47,048 bases of DNA from Xanthobacteraceae bacterium (lineage in GTDB: Bacteria > Pseudomonadota > Alphaproteobacteria > Rhizobiales > Xanthobacteraceae): positions 1 through 47,048 of the forward strand of contig JASHOR010000059.1 of assembly GCA_030041005.1 (NCBI GenBank), in the 5' to 3' direction. The position numbers were made by a program, and so were the translations under genes. Shown here piece by piece: positions 25,601 to 33,207 of this stretch. Below the pieces are notes generated by a model. It saw only the letters and a list, made by a program, of their open reading frames with translations. It ran no database searches and had not been told where the DNA came from. How positions within the stretch are numbered: position 1 is the stretch's first letter; each line of letters opens with the position of its first letter.

Positions 25601-26095
25601 CTATGTCTTGGTCTTGCCGTTGGCCTTGGCCTTGCCGTTGGCCTTGGCCTTGCCGTTGGCCTTGCTCCTGCGCGCCATTCTGAGCCTTTTGCGGCGCGCA
25701 GCCCGCTTGCGGCGGCAGGCGGCGCATTTGCAGCCGCCGTTCTGCAGAAAATACTCCAGATATTCCTTGCCGTAACTGTAGGTGATTTCTTCCTCCGGTT
25801 CGATCCGGCGCGCCGCCACGATGACGATGCCGCCGTTACGCCCGACCGGTTTCGCGTTCGGCCTGCAGGAATGATTGATATAGCGCGCCACGTTCCAGCG
25901 CGGCGAGCCGTCGATGGTCCATTTGCTGGTAAGCTCGAACATGTAGCGCGCGCCGCGCGCCTCGCGCCGGTCGGCTTCCTCGGTCGTGATGCGGCGGCCG
26001 CGATAGGTCGCGATGTAAGCGCCGCGCTTGATCGGTTTGACAGCGAACAGTCCCAGCCCGGTCTTCGACCTGCCGATGCGAAAGAAGCGCGACAT
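25601..26095 (-). CDS. SET-domain protein methyltransferase with lysine-rich repeat tail
   Basis: 164 residues. It has a complete SET core: GLGLFAVKPIKRGAYIATY, the SAM/lysine-channel motif RYINHSCRPNA (NHSC at 74-77), and EEEITYSYGKEY. A post-SET cysteine cluster (Cys122, Cys124, Cys127 in GGCKCAAC) would bind zinc with Cys77. The C-terminus is basic and ends in three copies of KANGKA. SET enzymes methylate protein lysines. Bacterial examples outside pathogens are little studied; the lysine-rich tail may bind nucleic acid or be a substrate itself. It lies downstream of the FAD oxidoreductase gene (32 bp) and convergent with the holin-like gene. Confidence 0.9.
   Translation of the reverse strand: MSRFFRIGRSKTGLGLFAVKPIKRGAYIATYRGRRITTEEADRREARGARYMFELTSKWTIDGSPRWNVARYINHSCRPNAKPVGRNGGIVIVAARRIEPEEEITYSYGKEYLEYFLQNGGCKCAACRRKRAARRKRLRMARRSKANGKAKANGKAKANGKTKT
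25614..25664 (-). repeat. 18-bp in-frame tandem repeat in the SET gene
   Basis: Nearly three copies of ttgccgttggccttggcc. On the coding (minus) strand each encodes a six-residue unit of the type KANGKA. Because 18 is a multiple of three, copy-number change would lengthen or shorten the lysine-rich tail without a frameshift. Confidence 0.9.
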
Positions 26096-26126
26096 AAAAC
26101 GCGATTAGCCTCGGATTCGGGCGTTG

Positions 26127-27752
26127 TCACCCGCTATCCCCAGCTAAGTGCGAAGGCCGCCCGACAGCGCGTCGCAAATCGACGATCACCGCCTGCGCCG
26201 CGTTGTGTCCCGGCGCGCCGGTGACGCCGCCACCCGGATGAGCGCCCGCGCCGCACAGGTAGAGCCCGGGGATCGGCATGCGGTAATCGGCAAATCCGAG
26301 CATCGGACGCGCCGAGAAAAGCTGGTCGAGGGTGAGCGCGCCGTGAAAAATATCGCCGTTGGGCAAGCCGAAAATGCGCTCCAGATCGAGCGGCGAAAGG
26401 CTTTGCCGCGCGATCACGCTCGCCTTGAAGCCCGGCGCCCAGGCGTCCACGGTGTCGATCATCAAGTCGGCGATCGACTCGCGGCGGTCCTCCCAGGAAA
26501 CGCCGTCGGGCAAGTGCGGCGCGACGTGCTGGCAGAACAGGCTCGCCACATGGGCGCCGGGCGGCGCCAGACTGTCGTCGAGCGTTGACGGAATCACCAT
26601 CTCGATGATCGGCTTGCGGCTGAAGCCGTTGCTGACGCAGTCGCGATAGGCCGCGTCCATGTACGAAAGGCTCGGCGCCAGAATGATGCCTGCGGTGAGG
26701 TGATCTCCCGCACCCGGCAGCGCCGAAAAGTCCGGCAGCCTGGACAATGCGAGATTCATGCGAAACGTGCCGGAGCCTGCCTTCCACTTCTTCATGCGCG
26801 CCGCTGCGGCTGCCGGAACCGCCTGTTGCGGCACGAGATCGCGAAAGAGATGGAGCGGATTGACGTTGGCGATGACGGCGCGCGCTTTCACCGCCGTTCC
26901 GTCCTCAAGCAGGACGCCGGTGGCGCGGCCGCCTTCGACGATCACTTCGCGAACCGGCGAGGCCACGTCGATGCGCGCGCCATGTTCGCGCGCGGCTTTT
27001 GCCATGGCCTGCGTGATCGCGCCCATGCCGCCGATCGCGTGCCCCCAGACGCCTTGCTTGCCGTTCACTTCCCCGAACGTGTGGTGCAGCAGCACGTAGG
27101 CCGAGCCGGCGCCATAGGGGCTGGCGAGGTTGCCGACCACCGCGTCGAAGCCGAGCACGGCCTTGATCGGATCGGACTCGAACCAGCGGTCGAGCATTTC
27201 GCCAGCCGACGTGCTGAACAGATTGAATGCTGATTTGAAGCTCTCGGCTCGCCATAGCCGCGTGCCGACCGCCGCCAGCTTGCCGAGTTCACCCAGCGTG
27301 CGGCTGAAATTCCCCAGAAGCAGGTTGGGCGGCGCCTTGAGCACGAGACCGCGCAGCACCGACGCGATGCGGCTCATCTCGGCCTGGTAGGCCAGATAGC
27401 GCGCCGCGTCGCGGGTGTTGAACTTGGCGATTTCGCCTTCGGTACGGCCGTCGCCGGTGAGCAGGTAGCGGCCGTCCGGCAGCGGCAGAAAATTCTGCGC
27501 GCGGCGCTCGACGATGCGCAATCCGTGCGCCTGCAGTTTCAGGTCGCGGATGACCTTCGGCTGCAGCAGGCTGACCGTGTAGGCCGCGGTCGAGTTGCGG
27601 AAACCGGGATGGAATTCCTCGGTCACGCAGGCCCCGCCGACGATCGCGCGGCGCTCGAGCACCCGCACGCGCAAGCCGGCCAAACCCAGATAGGCGGCGC
27701 AGACCAGCCCGTTGTGGCCGGCCCCGATGACGAGGGCGTCGAGTTCGGACAT
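26127..27752 (-). CDS. FAD-dependent phytoene desaturase-like oxidoreductase (PYROXD2-type)
   Basis: 541 residues from ATG 27752 (MSELDALVIGAGHNG); three extra codons from a TTG are possible. The N-terminal Rossmann motif VIGAGHNGLVCAAYLGLAG binds the ADP part of FAD, followed by LERRAIVGGACVTEE. The middle has GVWGHAIGGMGAITQAMA and VIANVNPLHLF, and the C-terminus has the second flavin motif GLYLCGAGAHPGGGVTGAPG. This matches the PYROXD2/phytoene-dehydrogenase-related family of flavoproteins, whose substrates in most bacteria are unknown. No carotenoid genes are near, so a carotenoid role is not supported. The SET gene follows on the same strand. Confidence 0.9.
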   Translation of the reverse strand: MSELDALVIGAGHNGLVCAAYLGLAGLRVRVLERRAIVGGACVTEEFHPGFRNSTAAYTVSLLQPKVIRDLKLQAHGLRIVERRAQNFLPLPDGRYLLTGDGRTEGEIAKFNTRDAARYLAYQAEMSRIASVLRGLVLKAPPNLLLGNFSRTLGELGKLAAVGTRLWRAESFKSAFNLFSTSAGEMLDRWFESDPIKAVLGFDAVVGNLASPYGAGSAYVLLHHTFGEVNGKQGVWGHAIGGMGAITQAMAKAAREHGARIDVASPVREVIVEGGRATGVLLEDGTAVKARAVIANVNPLHLFRDLVPQQAVPAAAAARMKKWKAGSGTFRMNLALSRLPDFSALPGAGDHLTAGIILAPSLSYMDAAYRDCVSNGFSRKPIIEMVIPSTLDDSLAPPGAHVASLFCQHVAPHLPDGVSWEDRRESIADLMIDTVDAWAPGFKASVIARQSLSPLDLERIFGLPNGDIFHGALTLDQLFSARPMLGFADYRMPIPGLYLCGAGAHPGGGVTGAPGHNAAQAVIVDLRRAVGRPSHLAGDSG

Positions 27753-27861
27753 GCTGCTCAATTAACGCCGTCGTCTGGGCGATCGGTCGCTTCGCCCGGA
27801 CCCGCAGCCGAACGGCACCGCATTCGCGGACGCTCCAGGCGCACGTCAAGCGGCGTACCGC

Positions 27862-29457
27862 TCATGGCACCTTCAAGAAGAAGGTTTCCATCTTGCCCTT
27901 TCCCTTGACCTCGATGATGCCGCGCCGCTCCACCTTGAACCGGTCGCCCAGCGCCTTACGCGTGGCGGCCGAAAGCTGGATGCGGCCCGGCAGCGAGTGG
28001 GATTCCATTCGGCTCGCCGTATTCACGGTGTCGCCCCAGACATCGTAGACGAACTTGTGCGTGCTGATGACGCCGGCGATGATCGGGCCGGTGTGAATGC
28101 CGACACGCGCCTCCAGCTTCAATTTGTGCTCCTTGCCGACGGCGCGGACGGCATTGAGCATGCGCGGGGCGAGCACGGTGATGCGCTCGGCGTGGTCCGG
28201 CTGCGCCTCGGGGACGCCCGCAGCGACCATATAGGCGTCGCCTATGGTCTTGATCTTCTCGACTTTCAGTTCGGCGACCAGACGATCGAAGGCGGAAAAT
28301 GTGGCGCCGAGAAACTCGATCGTGCGCGTGGGCGGCAGTTCATGGCTGAGCGCGGTGAAGCCCACGACATCGCAAAATAGGATCGTCGCCTCGGCAATGT
28401 GGTCGGCGATCACCGCTTCGCCGTTTCGCATGCGCTCGACGATCGGCCGCGGCAGGATATTCAGGAGCAGACCCTCATAACGGCCTTTTTCATCTTCCAG
28501 GTCGACGACGAATTTCTTTTCCCGGTCGCGCAACCACTTTCTTTCCAGCGATGCGGCGATCCGCGCGCGCAGCAGGACCGGATTGAACGGCTTTGTCAGG
28601 TAATCCTCTGCGCCGGCTTCGATGCAACGCACCGCGCTGTCGATCTCGTCGAGCGCCGAGATGACGATCACCGGGATGTGCCGGGTGTGCTCGCTGGCCT
28701 TGAGGCGGCGGAGCACTTCGAAGCCGCTCATCCGCGGCATGATCAGATCGAGCAGAATGAGATCGAAATCGCCGGCGGCCGCAAGCTCCAGGCCGGCTTC
28801 TCCGTTCACCGCGGTAGCGACCCGGTGGCCTTCGCGGCTCAAACGGCGCTCGAGCACGTCGCGGTTGGAGGCATTGTCGTCGACGACGAGAATGTGGCTC
28901 GACCTCGCCGCATCCGCAGGCGCCTTGTCGAGCGGCTGCAGCGTCCGCAGCGCCTCGGCGACGACATTGAATTGTTCCGTGCGGCCGTGGTCCTCGGCGA
29001 TGCCGCCGTCCTGCCGCGCCAACCGCATCATGGCATCGATTTGCCCGAGCAGTTGATCGGCCGACTCCTTGAGCTTGGTCAGGTCGGTTCGCAGCGGATC
29101 CGCGCCGCCAGCCGGCATGTCCTCGATGAGCAATTCGCTATAGCCCTTGATCGCATTGAGCGGCGTGCGCAGGTCGTGGCGCAGGCGGCGATGAAAGGCT
29201 TCGAAATCCTCCTCGCGGCGCCGCTGCGAGGACGAATCCGCAATCAAAGTCTTGACGAAGGCATTGAGCTGAACACTGGCGCTGCGCATGCGATTGAGAT
29301 CGTCCAGGAACTGCTCGGGCTGCGATCCGCGCGCATCCTCGATGATCATCTCGAGAAAGTCGGTCACCGCGCTGGCCGGCGCCTGCACTTCCTGACGCAA
29401 GAAGGCCGTCAGCGCATGGCTCAACCGCTCGTCGGCGATCTTGGAACTTTCACTCAT
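27862..29457 (-). CDS. HisKA-receiver-class III adenylate cyclase
   Basis: 531 residues from ATG 29457; the upstream open frame has no homology. Order: helical N-terminus; HisKA dimerisation segment with His94 in HDLRTPLNAIKGYSELL, but no ATPase domain after it; receiver domain (about 187-305) with Asp237 in LILLDLIMPRMSG and Lys289 in LTKPF; then the cyclase domain (about 350-531). Cyclase residues are complete: metal Asp363 (LFCDVVGFTAL) and Asp407 (KTIGDAYM), adenine-selecting Lys403 and Asp472 (YDVWGDTVN), Asn479 and Arg483. ATP is therefore the predicted substrate, with activity set by phosphorylation of Asp237. Divergent from a transporter with a cNMP-binding domain, 207 bp away. Confidence 0.92.
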   Translation of the reverse strand: MSESSKIADERLSHALTAFLRQEVQAPASAVTDFLEMIIEDARGSQPEQFLDDLNRMRSASVQLNAFVKTLIADSSSQRRREEDFEAFHRRLRHDLRTPLNAIKGYSELLIEDMPAGGADPLRTDLTKLKESADQLLGQIDAMMRLARQDGGIAEDHGRTEQFNVVAEALRTLQPLDKAPADAARSSHILVVDDNASNRDVLERRLSREGHRVATAVNGEAGLELAAAGDFDLILLDLIMPRMSGFEVLRRLKASEHTRHIPVIVISALDEIDSAVRCIEAGAEDYLTKPFNPVLLRARIAASLERKWLRDREKKFVVDLEDEKGRYEGLLLNILPRPIVERMRNGEAVIADHIAEATILFCDVVGFTALSHELPPTRTIEFLGATFSAFDRLVAELKVEKIKTIGDAYMVAAGVPEAQPDHAERITVLAPRMLNAVRAVGKEHKLKLEARVGIHTGPIIAGVISTHKFVYDVWGDTVNTASRMESHSLPGRIQLSAATRKALGDRFKVERRGIIEVKGKGKMETFFLKVP

Positions 29458-29664
29458 GATGGCAGCCGGCGTTGGGCGAGGCATGATAGCACTTCTGAAT
29501 GGAAAATCCCCGCGTGACGTGGAACCGCCGTTGCGCTGCAACGCCGGCGGCGGACGCGGGGCGGATGCGGTTGCGTCGATCGCCGATGGCGCGAGGTTGC
29601 GGCTTCGATATACAGTAGAGCACCAATCCCAGCAGAGTACCCAATCCCAGCGGGGCGGCGGGGG

Positions 29665-31869
29665 ATGGACAGACCGACAGGACTCACCGGCGAACTGACC
29701 GGCGGCCTCGTTTCCGCAGCGGTCGCCATTCCGCTTGCCATGGGCTACGGAATGTTCGCCTTCGCCTCGTTCGGCGACAGCTATTTCGGTGCCGGCGCGC
29801 TTGCCGGCCTGATCACCGCGCTGGTCGTCGGCTTCGCCTGCGTGGTGCTCGGCGACCCGACCACCACCGTCTACGCCCCGCGGGTGACCAGTTCGTTCTT
29901 CCTCGGCGTCCTCACCTATGGACTGGTTCATTCGGGCGCGCCGCAGATCGCCTCGGGCGGTATCCCGCTGATCCTTGCCGTGGTGTTCTCGATCGTGCTG
30001 TTGGGCGGCGCTTTCGAGGCCCTGTTCGGCCTGGTGAAGCTCGGAACGCTGATCAAGTTTGCGCCGCAGCCGGTGATGGCGGGCTTTCAGAATGCCGCTG
30101 CGCTGCTGCTGTTTCTTGTTCAGCTCGGCAATATCTGCGGCTTCGACCAGAACGTGTCGTTCACGCAGGTGCCGGCGCATTGGGCCTCGATCAAGCCGTT
30201 GAGCGTCATCATCGCCGCGCTCACCTTCGCGGTGATGTGGAATGGACGCAAGCTTGTGCCCAAGGTGCCGCCGATGCTGACCGGCATCCTGTTCGGCTGC
30301 GGTCTTTATTACCTCTGCCAGCTCGTGGGCCTGCACGCGCTGCTCGGGCCGGTGATGACGAGTTCGTCCCACCCGGGGCTCGAACCGACGGCGTGGCCAT
30401 ACTTTGTCCACTTGGCCGAGGGCGGCAACCTCGTCGCTTTTGCGCCGACCATCGTCGGCGGCGCCCTGGCGCTGGCGATCATCGCTTCGATCGACGCCTT
30501 GCTGTGCAGCAAGCTCGCGACTGCGCCCGGGGAGCCGCGCCGCGACAGCAATCGCATCCTGCTGCGATTAGGCCTGGCCAATGTCGCCTCGGCCTGCTTC
30601 GGCGGCATCACCAGCGGCATCAATATCGGCGCCAGCGTCTCCAATCGCGGTTTCGGCGGCCGCTCGCGGCTTTCGGTGCTGGTCAATTCGGCGGCTCTGC
30701 TGGTCTCCAGCCTGTTTCTGTTCCGCTGGCTCGGATACATGCCGCGGGTCGCGCTGTCGGCGGTGATCATGGTGATCGCCGTTCAGCATTTCGACGTGTG
30801 GAGCCTGCGCCTTCTTGGCCGCATGCGCAGCGCCCCGCGTTCGCTGCGCATCAGCACCGTCGCCGATCTTGTCGTCGTGATCGTGGTTGCGGTGCTGTCC
30901 ATCGTACTCAACATCGTCGAGGCGGTGTTCATCGGCGTTGCCATTGCGGTGGCGCTGTTCGTGTTCCACATGAGCCGTTCGATCGTGCGGCGAAGCTACC
31001 GCTGCGATGCCATCCATTCGCGCAAGTCGCGCACCGCCGCCGAGCGCGCGTTTCTCGAGCACGCCGGCAGCGCGGTCCTGGTCATCGAGTTGCAGGGGGC
31101 GCTGTTCTTCGGCACCGGCGAGACCGTCGCCAGGGAGATCGAATCCAAGCTCGCGCAGGGGATTACCTGCGCGATTCTCGATTTGCGGCGGCTCACCGAG
31201 ATCGACAGCACCGGCACCGGCATTCTGCTCGACATCAGGTCCGATCTTCTTCGCCGGAACATGAGCCTGTTGCTCGCGGTCGGCCAACAGACAACCGTCT
31301 TGGCGCGCCTTGCCGAATTTGGCGCGCTCGCCGCCCTCGACTCCGCCAACCTTTTTCCCGACGTCGACCGCGCCATCGAGCGGGCGGAGGACGATCTGCT
31401 GCGAGCCCGGTCGCAGGTCGGCGAGACCGACCTCGCGCCGGCGGGACTGAGCCTGTTCGCCGGATGCGAGGCGGCCGATATCAAGGCGATCGCCGCGCAA
31501 ATGCGCCGCAAGAGCTATGCCGCCGGCGCGCTGGTGTTTCGCGAGGGCGATCCCGGCGACGAGGTGCTGATCGTCATCAAGGGTACCGCCAGCGCTTATC
31601 TGCAGCGGCCGAACGCCGCCAATATCCGCCTGGCCACGTTCGCTCCCGGCACATTGTTCGGCGAACTCGCCATTCTCGATCGGGGGCCGCGCTCGGCGAC
31701 GATCGTCGCCGACAGCGAACTGGTCTGTTACGCCATGAGCCGGGCCGATTACGTGGCTCTCGCCGAGACATCGCCGTCGGCCGCCATTTTGTTCATGGCC
31801 GCGATCGGCCGCGAACTGAGCGCACGGTTGCGCACCGCCAACCGCACGATCCACCAGCTCGAAGCCTGA
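29665..31869 (+). CDS. SulP-family anion transporter with STAS and cyclic-nucleotide-binding domains
   Basis: 734 residues from ATG 29665. A SulP/SLC26 membrane domain occupies about residues 8-440 (LTGELTGGLVSAAVAIPLAM; GGITSGINIGASVSNRG). A STAS domain follows (about 468-575; ALFFGTGETVA, LRRLTEIDSTGTGILLDI), and a Crp-type cNMP-binding domain ends the protein (about 590-720). Its phosphate-binding cassette is canonical: FGELAILDRGPRSATIVA, with the ribose-binding Glu and phosphate-binding Arg. It should move sulfate, bicarbonate or a dicarboxylate; the substrate is unresolved. The neighbouring divergent gene encodes an adenylate cyclase, so cAMP control of transport is likely. Its last codons are part of a duplicated segment shared with the region beyond ialB. 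Confidence 0.93.
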   Translation: MDRPTGLTGELTGGLVSAAVAIPLAMGYGMFAFASFGDSYFGAGALAGLITALVVGFACVVLGDPTTTVYAPRVTSSFFLGVLTYGLVHSGAPQIASGGIPLILAVVFSIVLLGGAFEALFGLVKLGTLIKFAPQPVMAGFQNAAALLLFLVQLGNICGFDQNVSFTQVPAHWASIKPLSVIIAALTFAVMWNGRKLVPKVPPMLTGILFGCGLYYLCQLVGLHALLGPVMTSSSHPGLEPTAWPYFVHLAEGGNLVAFAPTIVGGALALAIIASIDALLCSKLATAPGEPRRDSNRILLRLGLANVASACFGGITSGINIGASVSNRGFGGRSRLSVLVNSAALLVSSLFLFRWLGYMPRVALSAVIMVIAVQHFDVWSLRLLGRMRSAPRSLRISTVADLVVVIVVAVLSIVLNIVEAVFIGVAIAVALFVFHMSRSIVRRSYRCDAIHSRKSRTAAERAFLEHAGSAVLVIELQGALFFGTGETVAREIESKLAQGITCAILDLRRLTEIDSTGTGILLDIRSDLLRRNMSLLLAVGQQTTVLARLAEFGALAALDSANLFPDVDRAIERAEDDLLRARSQVGETDLAPAGLSLFAGCEAADIKAIAAQMRRKSYAAGALVFREGDPGDEVLIVIKGTASAYLQRPNAANIRLATFAPGTLFGELAILDRGPRSATIVADSELVCYAMSRADYVALAETSPSAAILFMAAIGRELSARLRTANRTIHQLEA

Positions 31870-32051
31870 GATGTCGCGCCGCTAGCCGGACTCGATGGGC
31901 GGGAAAGCGTCACCCGATCGCGCCAGGCTTTCGCGCGCGAGACGGACGTCCTCGTGCATCTGCCGCACCAGCCCGCTCACGAACCATGGATAACCCAGAT
32001 ATTCGGCCGCCTCGTCGACCCTGCCGGCGGCAAGCGCCGCGCGGATCGGGC
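31862..32051. repeat. Duplicated sulP-3'/ribF-3' segment, copy 1 (copy 2 at 33187-33669)
   Basis: The segment from gaagcctgagatgtcgcgcc (last sulP codons) through the ribF 3' end occurs here and again at 33187-33297 and 33591-33669 with only a few base differences (for example gcgtcacccg against gcatcccccg). Copy 1 lacks about 293 bp present in copy 2. The two copies flank the IalB-family gene as direct repeats. Confidence 0.9.
31882..32051 (-). pseudogene. ribF: ribF 3' fragment with internal deletion
   Basis: Reads GPIRAALAAGRVDEAAEYLG and YPWFVSG, then jumps to LVRQMHEDVRLARESLARS and the same last residues as intact ribF. The missing part (about 98 residues) is the riboflavin kinase core, including RELGFPTANLR, so this piece cannot work. 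The reading frame is kept across the deletion, at which a short cag is shared by both sides. The few differences from the intact copy suggest a recent event. An ATG at 32079 opens a 65-codon frame, but its first nine residues come from unrelated sequence. Confidence 0.88.
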
Positions 32052-32071
32052 CTCGCGTCGAGGCCGGACCG

Positions 32072-32269
32072 TCAATCATAAGGCACTATCTCGGTTATGT
32101 TCGTTGCGTTGATCGCGTGCAGCAAGCGTCTAAAGACGTTATCGATCTCGGATTGTGTCGCCATGCTCGCTGGGCGGATTTCAAGCAAGGCCGTGAAGCC
32201 CTCTTTGTGAAATCCCCCCCGGAACAGCATCTGCGGGTATTCATGGACTCGGACCCGAACGTGCTCCAT
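32072..32269 (-). CDS. Short hypothetical ORF in a low-GC patch (65 aa), possibly frameshifted
   Basis: Encodes MEHVRVRVHEYPQMLFRGGF and HKEGFTALLEIRPASMATQS, ending EIVPYD. Amino-acid composition looks protein-like, and base composition of 32080-32530 is clearly lower in GC than around it. The frame is open a further 15 codons upstream (GDWHLSTDLNCWP) to a TAA. One base less in the GGGG run near 32312-32315 (plus-strand CCCC) would join it to an ATG just before. The stop lies at the junction with the duplicated ribF fragment. No family recognised; it could be the tail of a gene brought in with the insertion. Confidence 0.35.
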   Translation of the reverse strand: MEHVRVRVHEYPQMLFRGGFHKEGFTALLEIRPASMATQSEIDNVFRRLLHAINATNITEIVPYD

Positions 32270-32433
32270 TGGCCAACAGTTGAGATCAGTCGATAAGTGC
32301 CAATCGCCCCATTATTGGAACGCAACATTTCTGATGAAATTGCAGAAGCAACGCTACCGACCAGCCACTCGCGCAACGTTCGAGCCTTCGTATTTCCAAA
32401 AGCGTCTGCGGTTCTTAAATTCATCAATTGTCA

Positions 32434-32455
32434 CAGTTGGCATACAGTTGGCATA
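32434..32455 (+). repeat. 11-bp direct repeat upstream of the IalB-family gene
   Basis: Two adjacent perfect copies of cagttggcata, one helical turn apart, about 95 bp before ATG 32550. The spacing would place the same bases on one face of the helix, as for a regulator bound in tandem. No regulator can be named. Confidence 0.6.
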
Positions 32456-32549
32456 AAGTCCGGCCGCCGCCATCTTGTGAGAGCCGCAACAACAAAGCTA
32501 ATATCGCGGTGTTTCTTTCAAATTGCGATTTCTTCCAAAAGAGGGCGCC

Positions 32550-33143
32550 ATGAAGCTCAAGCTCGTTATCGCCGTTGCAGCGGTTGTCGCACTCCCTCAA
32601 TTGGTGTTGGGGCAGCAAGGCGGCGTGCAGCTGATTTATTCGCCATGGACCAAGTTCTGCCTGACCGGCAACGAGACGGCCGGAAAGAAAGTCTGCTTCA
32701 CCGGCAAGGACGCGCGCATCGAATCCGGCGTGCTGGTGGCCTCGGCGGTGTTGATCGAGCCGGAAGGCGAGCCGAAAAAGATATTCCGCGTCACTGTACC
32801 GCTCGGCATGGCGCTCGCCAAGGGCAGCCGGGTGCTGATCGACCAGAACCAGCCGATGACCGCGCCGTTCGCCTTCTGCGTCCCGGCCGGTTGCATGGCC
32901 GATTACGCCATCACGCCAGAGACCGTGAACAATCTGAAGAAGGGCAAGAGTCTCTACATTCAGGCCATCAAGGTCGACGGTCAGCCGCTCACCGTGCCGC
33001 TGCCGCTTGCCGACTTCGCCAAGGCTTATGATGGGCCGCCGACCGATCCGAAGGTCTTCAAGGAGCAGCAGGACAAGCTACAGCAGGAACTCCAGAAGCG
33101 CTCCGAAGAAGCACGCAAGAAGCCCGGACAGAGTAAGCCATGA
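32550..33143 (+). CDS. Invasion-associated locus B (IalB) family periplasmic protein
   Basis: 197 residues from ATG 32550, preceded by GAGGG. A signal peptide (MKLKLVIAVAAVVALPQLVL) is followed by the IalB domain: SPWTKFCLTG, KKVCFTG, LPLGMALAKG-like VPLGMALAKGSRVLIDQNQP, and PFAFCVPAGCMADYAI with paired cysteines likely forming disulfides. The C-terminus is a charged helix (EQQDKLQQELQKRSEEARKK). First known from Bartonella invasion, the family is widespread in free-living alphaproteobacteria, so no virulence role follows. It lies between two copies of the ribF 3' region, beside lower-GC DNA. Confidence 0.88.
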   Translation: MKLKLVIAVAAVVALPQLVLGQQGGVQLIYSPWTKFCLTGNETAGKKVCFTGKDARIESGVLVASAVLIEPEGEPKKIFRVTVPLGMALAKGSRVLIDQNQPMTAPFAFCVPAGCMADYAITPETVNNLKKGKSLYIQAIKVDGQPLTVPLPLADFAKAYDGPPTDPKVFKEQQDKLQQELQKRSEEARKKPGQSKP

Positions 33144-33207
33144 GTCTCGGCCGCGCCACCACCCGAACGCCTTTCACGAACAAATTGAAGCCTGAGATGT
33201 CGCGCCG

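Noticed and set aside
30180-32081. 633-codon plus-strand frame overlapping sulP, and a 428-codon antisense frame at 30568-31854
   Set aside because: Arg/Ala-rich shadow translations; sulP has complete SulP, STAS and cNMP domains in its own frame.
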